Origin: Pseudomonas fluorescens
GTDB lineage: Bacteria > Pseudomonadota > Gammaproteobacteria > Pseudomonadales > Pseudomonadaceae
Reading direction: 5' to 3'
DNA: 64,000 nt
Assembly (NCBI RefSeq): GCF_004683905.1
Contig: NZ_CP038438.1
Coordinates: 4,030,001-4,094,000, forward strand
The notes beneath the pieces were generated by a model that worked only from the letters and a program-made list of their open reading frames with translations, searched no databases and was not told the origin of the DNA. Position numbers and translations under genes: made by a program. Positions 55,234 through 63,375 of the stretch are shown piece by piece; the stretch's first letter is position 1; each line of letters opens with the position of its first letter.

Positions 55234-55242
55234 GGACAGTCC

Positions 55243-55980
55243 TTAGCTGGCCAACACCCGCGCCAACGTCGATTTCACCTTGCCCATCCCGTCATGCAGC
55301 GCCTGCTCGATCTCGGCCATGGTGATCACCGCCGTGGTCTTGCCTGCTGCCGGATTCACCACAAGCGACAGGCAGGCGTAATCCAGATCCAGCTCACGGG
55401 CCAGTGCCGCTTCCGGCATGCCGGTCATGCCGACGATGTCGCAGCCATCGCGCTCCAGACGCACGATCTCCGCCACGGTTTCCAGACGCGGGCCCTGGGT
55501 GCAGGCGTACACGCCCTGATCGCTGTATTCGCAGCCTTCGGCAGCCAGCGCGGCGATCAGTTGCTGACGCAGCGACTCGCTGTAAGGGAAGCTGAAATCG
55601 ATGTGGGTGACGTGCTCCAGATCATCGGCGAAAAACGTGTGTTCGCGACCGCTGGTGTAATCGACGATCTGGTGTGGCACACAGAAATGCCCGGTGCCCA
55701 TGGCCGGATGGATCCCGCCCACCGCGTTGACCGCGATGATCGCCTCGGCGCCGGCCTGCTTCAGCGCCCACAGGTTGGCACGGTAGTTGACCTTGTGCGG
55801 CGGGAAACGATGGGGATGGCCGTGACGGGCGAGGAACAGAACTTCCTTGCCGGCATATTCCCCGATCTGCACTTCAGCCGACGGCGAACCGTAAGGCGTA
55901 TCCACCGCCAACGACTGACGAATGCTCAGGCCTTCGAGCTGGGTCAGGCCGGTGCCACCGATGATTGCGTAAACCGTCAT
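55243..55980 (-). CDS. mtiP: S-methyl-5'-thioinosine phosphorylase
   Basis: 245-aa nucleoside phosphorylase of the MTAP/PNP family. The P. aeruginosa orthologue (PA3004) is a methylthioinosine phosphorylase in polyamine/methylthioadenosine salvage, and the synteny (nagZ upstream) is the same. Motifs are GGTGLTQLEG near the N-terminus, ARHGHPHRFPPHKVNYRANL (phosphate and base sites), and MTGMPEAALARELDLDYA (C-terminal signature). Spacing of 11 bp to nagZ and 9 bp to the SNF2 gene indicates an operon. MTAP activity instead of MTIP is not excluded from sequence alone. Confidence 0.88.
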   Translation of the reverse strand: MTVYAIIGGTGLTQLEGLSIRQSLAVDTPYGSPSAEVQIGEYAGKEVLFLARHGHPHRFPPHKVNYRANLWALKQAGAEAIIAVNAVGGIHPAMGTGHFCVPHQIVDYTSGREHTFFADDLEHVTHIDFSFPYSESLRQQLIAALAAEGCEYSDQGVYACTQGPRLETVAEIVRLERDGCDIVGMTGMPEAALARELDLDYACLSLVVNPAAGKTTAVITMAEIEQALHDGMGKVKSTLARVLAS

Positions 55981-55991
55981 AGCAAAAATCC

Positions 55992-57002
55992 TTAATCGAT
56001 CAGTTGAGCGTCTTTGAGCGCGCCGATGGCGGTGAGCCAGCGCGGATCCTGACGGTAGTCGGTGCTGGCGAACGCCTGCCCGCGCATTCGCGCAATGCGT
56101 GCGGACGGCTTGACCTTCATCCGTTGCGCAGCACTCAGGGCCAGTTCGGCCGCAGCGCGGTCATTGCACACCAGGCCCATGTCGCAACCGGCAGTCAACG
56201 CGGCTTCGATCCGGCTGGCAGCGTCGCCGACCACGTGGGCGCCGGCCATCGACAGGTCGTCGCTGAAGATCACGCCGTCAAACTGCAACTCGCCGCGCAG
56301 GATGTCCTGCAACCAGCGACGGGAGAACCCGGCCGGCTGCGAATCGACTTGCGGATAGATGACGTGCGCCGGCATGACCGCAGCGAGTTGCTTGCTGAGT
56401 CTGGCGAACGGTACGAGGTCGTTGGCGCGGATCTCGTCGAGACTGCGCTCGTCATTCGGGATCGCGACGTGGGAGTCGGCTTCGGCCCAACCGTGACCGG
56501 GGAAATGCTTGCCGGTAGCGGCCATGCCCGCGCTGTTCATGCCGCGGATGAAGGCGCCGGCGAGCAATGCGGCGCGCTCGGGATCCCCTTCGAACGAACG
56601 AGTGCCGACCACGGTGCTGCGCTGGTAATCCAGATCCAGCACCGGGGCGAAACTCAGGTCGAGGCCGACCGCCAACACTTCGGTGGCCATGACCCAGCCG
56701 CATTGTTCGGCGAGGTATTCGGCGTTCGGGTTGTCGGCGATGGCACGCATCGCCGGCAGGCGCACGAAGCCCTGACGCAGACGCTGCACGCGACCGCCCT
56801 CCTGGTCGACCGCCAGCAGCAGATCCGGGCGAATGGCGCGGATCGCAGCACTCAGCTCGCGCACTTGGCGCGGGTGCTCGATGTTGCGCGCGAAAATGAT
56901 CAGGCCGCCCACTTCGGGCTGGCGCAACAATTGGCGATCTTCGGCCGTCAGCCAAGTACCGGCGACGTCCACCATCAACGAGCCTTGCAGGCCAGCAGTC
57001 AT
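55992..57002 (-). CDS. nagZ: beta-N-acetylhexosaminidase NagZ
   Basis: 336-aa cytoplasmic GH3 glucosaminidase that releases 1,6-anhydro-MurNAc peptides during peptidoglycan recycling, and so influences AmpC induction. GGLIIFARN, LLAVDQEGGRVQRL and KHFPGHGWAEADSHVAIP (catalytic His-Asp loop) are present, and the nucleophile is in FSDDLSMAG. The start MTAGLQGSLMVDVAG is the family start plus a few residues. First gene of the nagZ-mtiP-SNF2 unit. Confidence 0.95.
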   Translation of the reverse strand: MTAGLQGSLMVDVAGTWLTAEDRQLLRQPEVGGLIIFARNIEHPRQVRELSAAIRAIRPDLLLAVDQEGGRVQRLRQGFVRLPAMRAIADNPNAEYLAEQCGWVMATEVLAVGLDLSFAPVLDLDYQRSTVVGTRSFEGDPERAALLAGAFIRGMNSAGMAATGKHFPGHGWAEADSHVAIPNDERSLDEIRANDLVPFARLSKQLAAVMPAHVIYPQVDSQPAGFSRRWLQDILRGELQFDGVIFSDDLSMAGAHVVGDAASRIEAALTAGCDMGLVCNDRAAAELALSAAQRMKVKPSARIARMRGQAFASTDYRQDPRWLTAIGALKDAQLID

Positions 57003-57160
57003 AGAGATTCCTTGAAAACGAAAAACCCGATCCGCCAGAAATCGCTACCGTGAGCAGGGCTCGGCAGGCCAATAATTTCTATGGAGATCGGGTTCAGAAC
57101 GAAAGTCGGCATGGGCGGCTAGCTTAGCGGATACAAGCAGCCGCGCCCACCCGTGTGCGG

Positions 57161-57868
57161 TTAAACCTTGGCGGCCACCGGAGTCGATTTGCTGCGCGGG
57201 CGAAGCTGCGCAGTCGCCATCGCGGGGTCGGTGACACCGGTTTCGGCACGCATGCCGGCGGCAAGGAACGGCACCATCAGACGCATCACCTGTTCGATCG
57301 AGGTGTTGACGCCGAAATCGGTCTCGGCAATCGCGCGCAAGGCCTTGATCCCGGACATGCTGAACGCCGCAGCGCCGAGCATGAAGTGCACGCGCCAGAA
57401 CAGTTCGATAGGTGGAATGCGTGGAGCGGCTTCATTGACCAGCAGCATGTAGCGGCGGAACACCTTACCGTACATGTCTTCCAGATAACGACGCAGGTGA
57501 CCCTGGCTCTGGCTGAACGCCAAACCGAGCAAACGCATGAAGATCGACAGGTCGTTACCGCTGCGTGGCTGCACCACGAGCGCTTGCTCGACGAGGATTT
57601 CCAGCAACTCTTCAAGGGTCGGCTTGTTTTCAGGCTTGGCCTGGCGACGCTCCAGCTCTTTATCGAGGCTGATGCAGAACGGCCCGAGGAAGCGCGAGAA
57701 AACCGCCTGGATCAGCGCTTTCTTGGAGCCGAAATGATAGTTCACCGCCGCCAGGTTTACCCCGGCCTTGCTGGTGATCAAACGCAATGAGGTTTCAGCG
57801 AAACCTTTCTCCGCGAACAACTGCTCGGCAGCATCAAGAATGCGTTCAACGGTTTCCGACTGGGCCAT
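57161..57868 (-). CDS. psrA: TetR-family regulator PsrA
   Basis: 235-aa TetR protein that senses long-chain fatty acids, represses beta-oxidation genes and activates rpoS in Pseudomonas. The helix-turn-helix is ILDAAEQLFAEKGFAETSLRLITSKAGVNLAAVNYHFGSKKAL, split here as AAEQLFAEKGFAETSLR and AGVNLAAVNYHF. The ATG at 57868 gives MAQSETVERIL, the known start; an earlier ATG at 57886 lies inside the operator. Two palindromes directly upstream indicate autorepression. fadA/fadB, known PsrA targets in Pseudomonas, lie about 6 kb away at the window end. Confidence 0.95.
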   Translation of the reverse strand: MAQSETVERILDAAEQLFAEKGFAETSLRLITSKAGVNLAAVNYHFGSKKALIQAVFSRFLGPFCISLDKELERRQAKPENKPTLEELLEILVEQALVVQPRSGNDLSIFMRLLGLAFSQSQGHLRRYLEDMYGKVFRRYMLLVNEAAPRIPPIELFWRVHFMLGAAAFSMSGIKALRAIAETDFGVNTSIEQVMRLMVPFLAAGMRAETGVTDPAMATAQLRPRSKSTPVAAKV

Positions 57869-57883
57869 GGCTACTCCGCCTGA

Positions 57884-57910
57884 CAAACACTTGTTTGAAA
57901 CATACGTTTC
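57884..57910. promoter_or_regulatory. two overlapping PsrA operators
   Basis: CAAAC-ACTT-GTTTG (57884-57897) and GAAAC-ATAC-GTTTC (57897-57910) both match the G/C-AAAC-N2-4-GTTT-G/C PsrA box and share one base. They lie 16 bp upstream of psrA, where autoregulation occurs in other pseudomonads. Confidence 0.85.
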
Positions 57911-58035
57911 AGCCCAAGCCTTGTCAAGCCTGCCAGTTCGTTTTGGGAATGGTCGGTCAGCTATTTAACCACACTCGACCGGCGCATTAATAAGCACGGG
58001 AACCGACCGTCCGGCGGGCTGCAAAAAAACGGGCA

Positions 58036-58063
58036 TTGCCAAGACCGCTTCACTGTATATAAT
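58036..58063 (+). promoter_or_regulatory. lexA promoter
   Basis: TTGCCA (58036-58041), a 16-bp spacer, and a perfect TATAAT (58058-58063), which overlaps the first LexA box. Start codon at 58098. Confidence 0.7.
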
Positions 58064-58087
58064 CCCAGTCACTGTATAAAAAGACAG
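58053..58087. promoter_or_regulatory. two LexA (SOS) boxes
   Basis: CTGTATATAATCCCAG (58053-58068, one base off CTGT-N8-ACAG) and CTGTATAAAAAGACAG (58072-58087, perfect). They are 19 bp apart and span the promoter and leader, the arrangement expected for an autorepressed lexA. Confidence 0.92.
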
Positions 58088-58097
58088 AGCGATCAAT

Positions 58098-58706
58098 ATG
58101 CTAAAGCTGACGCCACGCCAAGCCGAGATTCTGGCCTTTATCAAACGCTGCCTCGAAGACAACGGCTACCCGCCAACCCGCGCGGAAATCGCTCAGGAGC
58201 TCGGTTTCAAGTCGCCCAACGCGGCGGAAGAACACCTCAAGGCCCTCGCCCGCAAAGGTGCAATCGAAATGACCCCGGGCGCCTCCCGCGGTATTCGTAT
58301 CCCCGGCTTCGAAGCCAAGGCTGACGACTCTACCCTGCCGATCATTGGCCGGGTGGCTGCCGGCGCACCGATCCTCGCCCAGCAGCACATCGAAGAGTCC
58401 TGCAATATCAACCCTGCGTTCTTCCACCCTCGTGCTGATTACCTGCTGCGCGTACACGGCATGAGCATGAAGGACATCGGTATTTTCGACGGTGACCTGC
58501 TGGCGGTTCACACCACCCGCGAAGCACGCAATGGTCAGGTCGTGGTTGCGCGAATCGGCGACGAAGTCACCGTCAAACGCTTCAAGCGCGAAGGCAGCAA
58601 AGTCTGGTTGATTGCCGAAAACCCTGAGTTCGCCCCTATCGAAGTCGACCTGAAAGATCAGGAACTGGTGATCGAAGGCTTGAGTGTCGGCGTAATCCGC
58701 CGCTAA
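58098..58706 (+). CDS. lexA: SOS repressor LexA
   Basis: 202-aa repressor. Winged helix residues ~1-70: TPRQAEILAFIKRC and YPPTRAEIAQELGFKSPNAAEEHLK, written here as two motifs, RAEIAQELGF and SPNAAEEHL. The cleavage site is VAAGAP (Ala-Gly near residue 90), and the self-cleavage Ser is in HGMSMKDIGI with the Lys in VARIGDEVTVKRFK. Induced on DNA damage through RecA-assisted autocleavage. Two SOS boxes precede it and sulA follows 10 bp after the stop. Confidence 0.97.
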   Translation: MLKLTPRQAEILAFIKRCLEDNGYPPTRAEIAQELGFKSPNAAEEHLKALARKGAIEMTPGASRGIRIPGFEAKADDSTLPIIGRVAAGAPILAQQHIEESCNINPAFFHPRADYLLRVHGMSMKDIGIFDGDLLAVHTTREARNGQVVVARIGDEVTVKRFKREGSKVWLIAENPEFAPIEVDLKDQELVIEGLSVGVIRR

Positions 58707-58716
58707 AGGAGGCTTT

Positions 58717-59190
58717 ATGCAGTTCCCACACACACCCCAGCAAACACAACTGCCTCTATTCGAAGCGTTTCTGGCACAACCGATGGCACCGATCCTGAAA
58801 GATGTGGTCGAGCGCCCATGGATTGCCGAACCGGAAGTATTCAGTGAGCTGTCACTGCGCGGTGCGGCCGGGAACTGCCTGAACCTGCTTGCCCCGATTC
58901 TTCGCGAACTGAGCGAGGATCAGGATGCACGCTGGCTGACGCTGATCGCCCCTCCAGCCAGCCTGACCCAGATCTGGCTGCGAGAGGCCGGCCTGAACCG
59001 TGAACGCATTCTGCTACTGCAACCTCGTGGTGCGCAAAGCGCTCAGCAACTGGCCTGCGAAGCACTGCGCCTGGGTCGTAGCCATACGGTGGTAACCTGG
59101 CTCAATCCGCTGAACACAAGTTCACGGCAACAACTGATCAGCGCAGCCCGCACGGGCGACGCTCAGAGCCTGAACATTCGATTGGGTTGA
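58717..59190 (+). CDS. sulA: SulA-like cell-division inhibitor
   Basis: 157-aa SOS-induced FtsZ inhibitor, the PA3008 equivalent. The central region GGAAGNCLNLLAPILRELS-like (residues ~49-70) and WLTLIAPPASLTQIWLREAGL matches the SulA family strands and helices, with ERILLLQPRG and VVTWLNPL following. It lacks the C-terminal Lon-recognition tail of E. coli SulA in an obvious form. It is co-transcribed with lexA. Confidence 0.9.
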   Translation: MQFPHTPQQTQLPLFEAFLAQPMAPILKDVVERPWIAEPEVFSELSLRGAAGNCLNLLAPILRELSEDQDARWLTLIAPPASLTQIWLREAGLNRERILLLQPRGAQSAQQLACEALRLGRSHTVVTWLNPLNTSSRQQLISAARTGDAQSLNIRLG

Positions 59191-59284
59191 TTCACTTGTA
59201 ACGCGCGCTGTGTGAAGCGCAGGGCTTCTCCAGGGACAGAGAAGCCGATCTGATGTTGCAGCGGCAAGCGCCGACAGGCGGATC

Positions 59285-59518
59285 TCAGTGAAGAACCCGC
59301 GGCCCTTCTTCCTTATCAAATTCGCCTTCGACCATACGGCCGGCCATCTGTACGCCGACGCTCAACATCGCTTTCGCGATTTCCACATGCTGGCCTTGCA
59401 GGAATGCTTTAGCATCCTCGGAGAAATCCAGCGTCACCAGAGAACCCTCGTCCTCAGCCCTGCGCAGTTCGATTCGGCCGTCTGGTAACTCGACAATTTC
59501 TAGAAAGGACGTTGGCAT
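59285..59518 (-). CDS. small conserved Pseudomonas protein (PA3009-like)
   Basis: 77-aa acidic protein without signal peptide or membrane span. It begins PTSFLEIVELPDGRIELRRA, giving beta strands, and ends in a helix with EIAKAMLSVGVQMAGRMVEG. No family function is known to me. The ATG at 59518 follows weak purine-rich sequence (TAGACCTAT lacks a good site), so the start may differ. Convergent with sulA. Confidence 0.7.
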   Translation of the reverse strand: MPTSFLEIVELPDGRIELRRAEDEGSLVTLDFSEDAKAFLQGQHVEIAKAMLSVGVQMAGRMVEGEFDKEEGPRVLH

Positions 59519-59624
59519 ATAGGTCTGTTCTCCACGAAAGGCAGGGATTATATAGACATCATTCGGGCTTCGCTCGGGATCTTGACCAGCAGCATGTTTC
59601 AGATTGCCACCGTGTCAATTGTCC

Positions 59625-60149
59625 TCAGCATTCGTTCAAGCCTTCGCGAAAGCGGATTGCCAGGCCCTTGAGATTCTGCCGCCAGCTCTCCAGCTCTTCC
59701 CGACTCAACTCCTGCGGCGCCTCTTCTTCATCGAGATTAATGGCCTGAATCAATGGCTGTGTCACATCGCCCTTGGGCTTGTGTGGCACCCGTGGCGGCT
59801 GGAACAACGCTGAGTGCGCCGCCAGCAATTTCGCCAGCCAGGTTTCAGGGTTACCAGCCAGCTCAACCATCTCGGCCAGTTCCGGGATCGCAATCGATTC
59901 CAGGACTTCGCGAGTCAGCAACGCTTCTGCTCGCGATGCATTGGCCTGAGGCAGACGATAAAAACCGGCGATCTCGTGACACAGTCCCAGAAGCGCGCCG
60001 TAGAGGTGAAACAACGCCGACTCACGTCCAGCCTGAATCAGCGCCAACGAATTCATCGCCCGCCCCTCTTCGGCGCGAGCCAGAGCCTCCAGTGACAGGC
60101 CGGCGAAATAGATCTTCTGATTGGTGCGGGTATAGAGTTCGTGCGCCAT
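59625..60149 (-). CDS. conserved helical protein, DUF6586-type (PA3010-like)
   Basis: 174-aa protein, almost wholly helical, starting MAHELYTRTNQKIYFAGLSL. It has no signal peptide. Central AEMVELAGNPETWLAKLLAAH resembles a conserved block of this Pseudomonas family; the C-terminus is acidic (DEEEAPQELSREEL). Function unknown. ATG 60149 is preferred because the family starts MAHELY; the frame extends five codons further. It lies downstream of divergent topA terminator. Confidence 0.7.
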   Translation of the reverse strand: MAHELYTRTNQKIYFAGLSLEALARAEEGRAMNSLALIQAGRESALFHLYGALLGLCHEIAGFYRLPQANASRAEALLTREVLESIAIPELAEMVELAGNPETWLAKLLAAHSALFQPPRVPHKPKGDVTQPLIQAINLDEEEAPQELSREELESWRQNLKGLAIRFREGLNEC

Positions 60150-60234
60150 GCCGGCAGTCTCCACAGCGAAATAATTGCGTCACACAGACCCGACAGTGTC
60201 GTGGATCAGCGGATCCGACCGCAAGCACAAAACA

Positions 60235-60276
60235 AAAAGGCCGCATGAAAACCCGAGGGTCATCATGCGGCCTTTT
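60235..60276. terminator. terminator of topA
   Basis: A 14-bp perfect stem (AAAAGGCCGCATGA / TCATGCGGCCTTTT) with a 14-nt loop, A-rich on the topA-distal side. It lies 18 bp beyond the topA stop. Confidence 0.88.
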
Positions 60277-60293
60277 GTGGATCAGGCTAACGC

Positions 60294-62924
60294 TTACTCA
60301 GCCTTGGCTTTTGTACGCTTGTCTTCAACAGTCCACTTGCCACCGTCGTAGAACGCTTTCCAGCCGGTAGGCTTGCCGTCGACCTCGGTCTGCACATATT
60401 GCTCCTTGGTCTTGCGGCTGTAACGGATTACTGCCGGCAGACCATCAGGATCCTTCTGCGGTGCTTCGCAGAGGAAGTGGTACTTCGGATCGATCTCATC
60501 CTTGTGCGGCAGAATCTCGATCACCAGCGGAGCACGGGTCTCGCGGTTTTTCGGGAACTGGCTGGCCGCCAGGAACAGACCGGAAGCACCGTCGCGCAGA
60601 ATGTAGGTGTCGTTGACCTTCTCGCATTTCAGCTCAGGCATCTTCACCGGATCCATCTTCGGCGGCGCTGCGTCACCACTCTTCAGCAGTTTGCGGGTGT
60701 TCTTGCAGGTCGGGTTGGTGCAACCGAAGAACTTGCCGAAACGGCCGGTCTTGAGCTGCATCTCGCTGCCGCACTTGTCGCATTCCAGGCTCGGACCTTC
60801 GTAGCCCTTGATGCGGTAGTTGCCCTCTTCGATTTCATAGCCGGCACAATCCGGGTTGTTACCGCAGATGTGCAGTTTGCGCTTCTCGTCGAGCAGGTAG
60901 GCGTCCATCGCGGTGCTGCAGATCGGGCAGCGATGCTTGCCGCGCAGCACCAGCGACTCCGACTCGCCCTCGTCGTCCGCAGCGATCTCGTCGCCCGGCA
61001 CCAGGTTGACGGTGGCCTTGCAGCGCTCTTTTGGTGGCAGGCTGTAACCCGAGCAGCCGAGGAACACGCCGGTCGATGCCGTACGGATCTGCATCGGACG
61101 ACCGCACGTGGTGCACGGAATATCAGTCATGACCGGCTGGTTGGCACGCATGCCGCTTTCCGGGTTCTCGGCCACTTCGAGCTTCTTCTTGAAGTCGCCG
61201 TAGAACTCGTCCAGCACGTTTTTCCAGTCGCGCTCGCCCTGAGCCACATCATCGAGGTTCTCTTCCATGCCGGCGGTGAAGCCGTAGTCCATGAGGTTCG
61301 AGAAGCTCTCCGACAGACGCTCGGTGACGATATCGCCCATCTTTTCCGAGTAGAAACGACGGTTGTGCAGGGTCACGTAGCCGCGATCCTGAATAGTCGA
61401 AATGATCGCTGCGTAAGTCGAAGGACGACCGATGCCGCGTTTTTCCATTTCCTTGACCAGGCTGGCTTCCGAGTAACGGGCCGGCGGCTTGGTGAAATGC
61501 TGCGACGGATCGAGCTTGATCAGCTTCATTGCATCGCCCTGCGCCATGTCCGGCAGAACATCGTCATCGCCAGGCTTGGTGATTTGCGGCAGAACGCGGG
61601 TGTAACCGTCGAACTTGAGGATGCGGCCTTTGGCACGCAGCTCGAAGTCGCCAGCGGCAACGCTGACGGTGGTCGACAGATATTGCGCCGGCAGCATCTG
61701 GCAAGCGAGGAACTGGCGCCAGATCAACTCGTAGAGGCGCTCAGCATCACGCTCCATGCCTGCAAGCTTGCTTGGCGTGGTGTTGGCATCGGAAGGACGA
61801 ATCGCTTCGTGAGCCTCTTGTGCGCCTTCCTTGCTGCTGTAGACGTTCGGCGTTTCCGGCAGGTACTTCTTGCCGAACTCGTCCTCGATATAGGTACGCG
61901 CCATCGCCACGGCATCAGCCGAGAGGTTGGTCGAGTCGGTACGCATATAAGTGATGTAGCCGGCTTCGTACAGACGCTGGGCCATCATCATGGTTTTCTT
62001 CACGCCGAAGCCCAGGCGGTTGCTCGCGGCCTGCTGCAGGGTGGACGTGATGAACGGCGCCGACGGCTTGCTGCTGGTCGGCTTGTCTTCGCGCTTGACG
62101 ATGCTGTAGCTGGAGGACTTGAGCTTCTCCAGCGCGGCTGTGGCCTGAGCTTCGTTTAGCGGTTTGAAGGCTTCACCCTTCTCGCGCGCCACTTCGAAAC
62201 GTACGGTCGAACCCTTGGCGGTGCCAAGATCAGCGTGCACTTCCCAGTACTCTTCCGGGTTGAATGCACGAATCTCGCGCTCACGCTCGACCACCAGCTT
62301 CACGGCAACCGATTGCACGCGACCGGCCGACAGGCCACGGGCGATCTTGGCCCACAGCAGCGGCGAGACCATGTAACCCACAACGCGGTCGAGGAAACGA
62401 CGCGCCTGCTGGGCATTTACACGATCAATGTCCAGCTCGCCCGGCTCGGAGAAAGCTTCCTGAATCGCCTTCTTGGTGATTTCGTTGAACACCACGCGCT
62501 TGTAGCGGCTGTCGTCACCACCGATGGCTTCGCGCAGGTGCCAGGCAATGGCTTCCCCCTCGCGATCCAAGTCGGTTGCGAGATAGATGGTGTCAGCATC
62601 CTTGGCGAGCCGGCGCAGCTCTTCGATGACCTTCTCTTTGCCCGGGAGGATCTCGTACTGGGCTTTCCAGCCATGCTCCGGATCGACACCCATGCGCGAG
62701 ACCAATTGCTTGCGCGCTTTCTCTTTCGGCGTGAGCACCGGCCCCTCGCCCGCGGCAGCCTTGCCGCGCTTGGCGGCTGGCTCTTTGCTGGCGCTAGCCG
62801 AACCGCTGGTGGGCAGGTCTCGGATATGGCCGATACTCGACTTCACCACGTATTGGTTGCCCAGATACTTGTTGATGGTCTTGGCCTTAGCCGGGGATTC
62901 CACAATGACCAGCGATTTGCCCAT
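60294..62924 (-). CDS. topA: DNA topoisomerase I
   Basis: 876-aa type IA topoisomerase relaxing negative supercoils. The TOPRIM part is VIVESPAKAKTINKYLG and TDLDREGEAIAWHL. The active-site Tyr lies in ITYMRTDSTNLS (~residue 328). Three C-terminal C4 zinc ribbons follow (CTTCGRPM, CPICSTAM, CDKCGSEM), then a basic tail. A Ser/Ala/Lys-rich insertion (residues ~40-75) in the TOPRIM is typical of Pseudomonas TopA. Expression is usually supercoiling-sensitive. Confidence 0.97.
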   Translation of the reverse strand: MGKSLVIVESPAKAKTINKYLGNQYVVKSSIGHIRDLPTSGSASASKEPAAKRGKAAAGEGPVLTPKEKARKQLVSRMGVDPEHGWKAQYEILPGKEKVIEELRRLAKDADTIYLATDLDREGEAIAWHLREAIGGDDSRYKRVVFNEITKKAIQEAFSEPGELDIDRVNAQQARRFLDRVVGYMVSPLLWAKIARGLSAGRVQSVAVKLVVEREREIRAFNPEEYWEVHADLGTAKGSTVRFEVAREKGEAFKPLNEAQATAALEKLKSSSYSIVKREDKPTSSKPSAPFITSTLQQAASNRLGFGVKKTMMMAQRLYEAGYITYMRTDSTNLSADAVAMARTYIEDEFGKKYLPETPNVYSSKEGAQEAHEAIRPSDANTTPSKLAGMERDAERLYELIWRQFLACQMLPAQYLSTTVSVAAGDFELRAKGRILKFDGYTRVLPQITKPGDDDVLPDMAQGDAMKLIKLDPSQHFTKPPARYSEASLVKEMEKRGIGRPSTYAAIISTIQDRGYVTLHNRRFYSEKMGDIVTERLSESFSNLMDYGFTAGMEENLDDVAQGERDWKNVLDEFYGDFKKKLEVAENPESGMRANQPVMTDIPCTTCGRPMQIRTASTGVFLGCSGYSLPPKERCKATVNLVPGDEIAADDEGESESLVLRGKHRCPICSTAMDAYLLDEKRKLHICGNNPDCAGYEIEEGNYRIKGYEGPSLECDKCGSEMQLKTGRFGKFFGCTNPTCKNTRKLLKSGDAAPPKMDPVKMPELKCEKVNDTYILRDGASGLFLAASQFPKNRETRAPLVIEILPHKDEIDPKYHFLCEAPQKDPDGLPAVIRYSRKTKEQYVQTEVDGKPTGWKAFYDGGKWTVEDKRTKAKAE

Positions 62925-63038
62925 GGATCAGAAAATTCCTGAATTCTAGAAGTGAAAGGCGGTTGGCGCCTGACGCGGCACCGCTATATATAGTGGCTAC
63001 AAGGTGAGGTCAAGCACAGGGTTCTGTGCGCACTCGCC

Positions 63039-63275
63039 TTATGCCTTGGAAAAAAGGCTCGGTTCGGCGTGCACCAAAGCAAAGCGTGGCACCTGCTCGC
63101 CGTCAACCTCGACCGACTCGACGAACATGCTCAAAGGGCGTACCCAAAAGCCGTAATCGCCATACAGGGCTTGGTAAAACACCACTTCTTCTTCGGTCTC
63201 GGAATGCCGCGCAACATTGAATACACGGTACTGCTGACCTTTGTAATGTTTGTAGAGCCCAGGTTGTATCGGCAT
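63039..63275 (-). CDS. DUF1653-family small protein
   Basis: 78-aa protein made of one DUF1653 domain: QPGLYKHYKGQQYRVFNVARHSE (split here as GLYKHYKGQQYRV and ARHSETEEEVVFYQALYG) and FWVRPLSMFVE. A compact SH3-like beta fold is expected. Function unknown. The start MPIQPGLY at 63275 is preferred over the in-frame ATG at 63293 because the family begins at this point. It lies between topA and fadA, all in the same direction. Confidence 0.88.
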   Translation of the reverse strand: MPIQPGLYKHYKGQQYRVFNVARHSETEEEVVFYQALYGDYGFWVRPLSMFVESVEVDGEQVPRFALVHAEPSLFSKA

Positions 63276-63338
63276 GCTTCGGCCCTCACTCAAATTTTTT
63301 CAAAATAAATACAAAAATAAATCCGCAAAAAACAAAAA

Positions 63339-63357
63339 CCGGGGCACTTGGCCCCGG
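63339..63357 (-). terminator. terminator after fadA
   Basis: A 7-bp GC stem (CCGGGGC / GCCCCGG) with an ACTTG loop. On the minus strand it is followed by TTTTTGTTTTTTG, a strong T-run, shortly after the fadA stop. Confidence 0.88.
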
Positions 63358-63375
63358 CTTCCATCGACGAGACGC

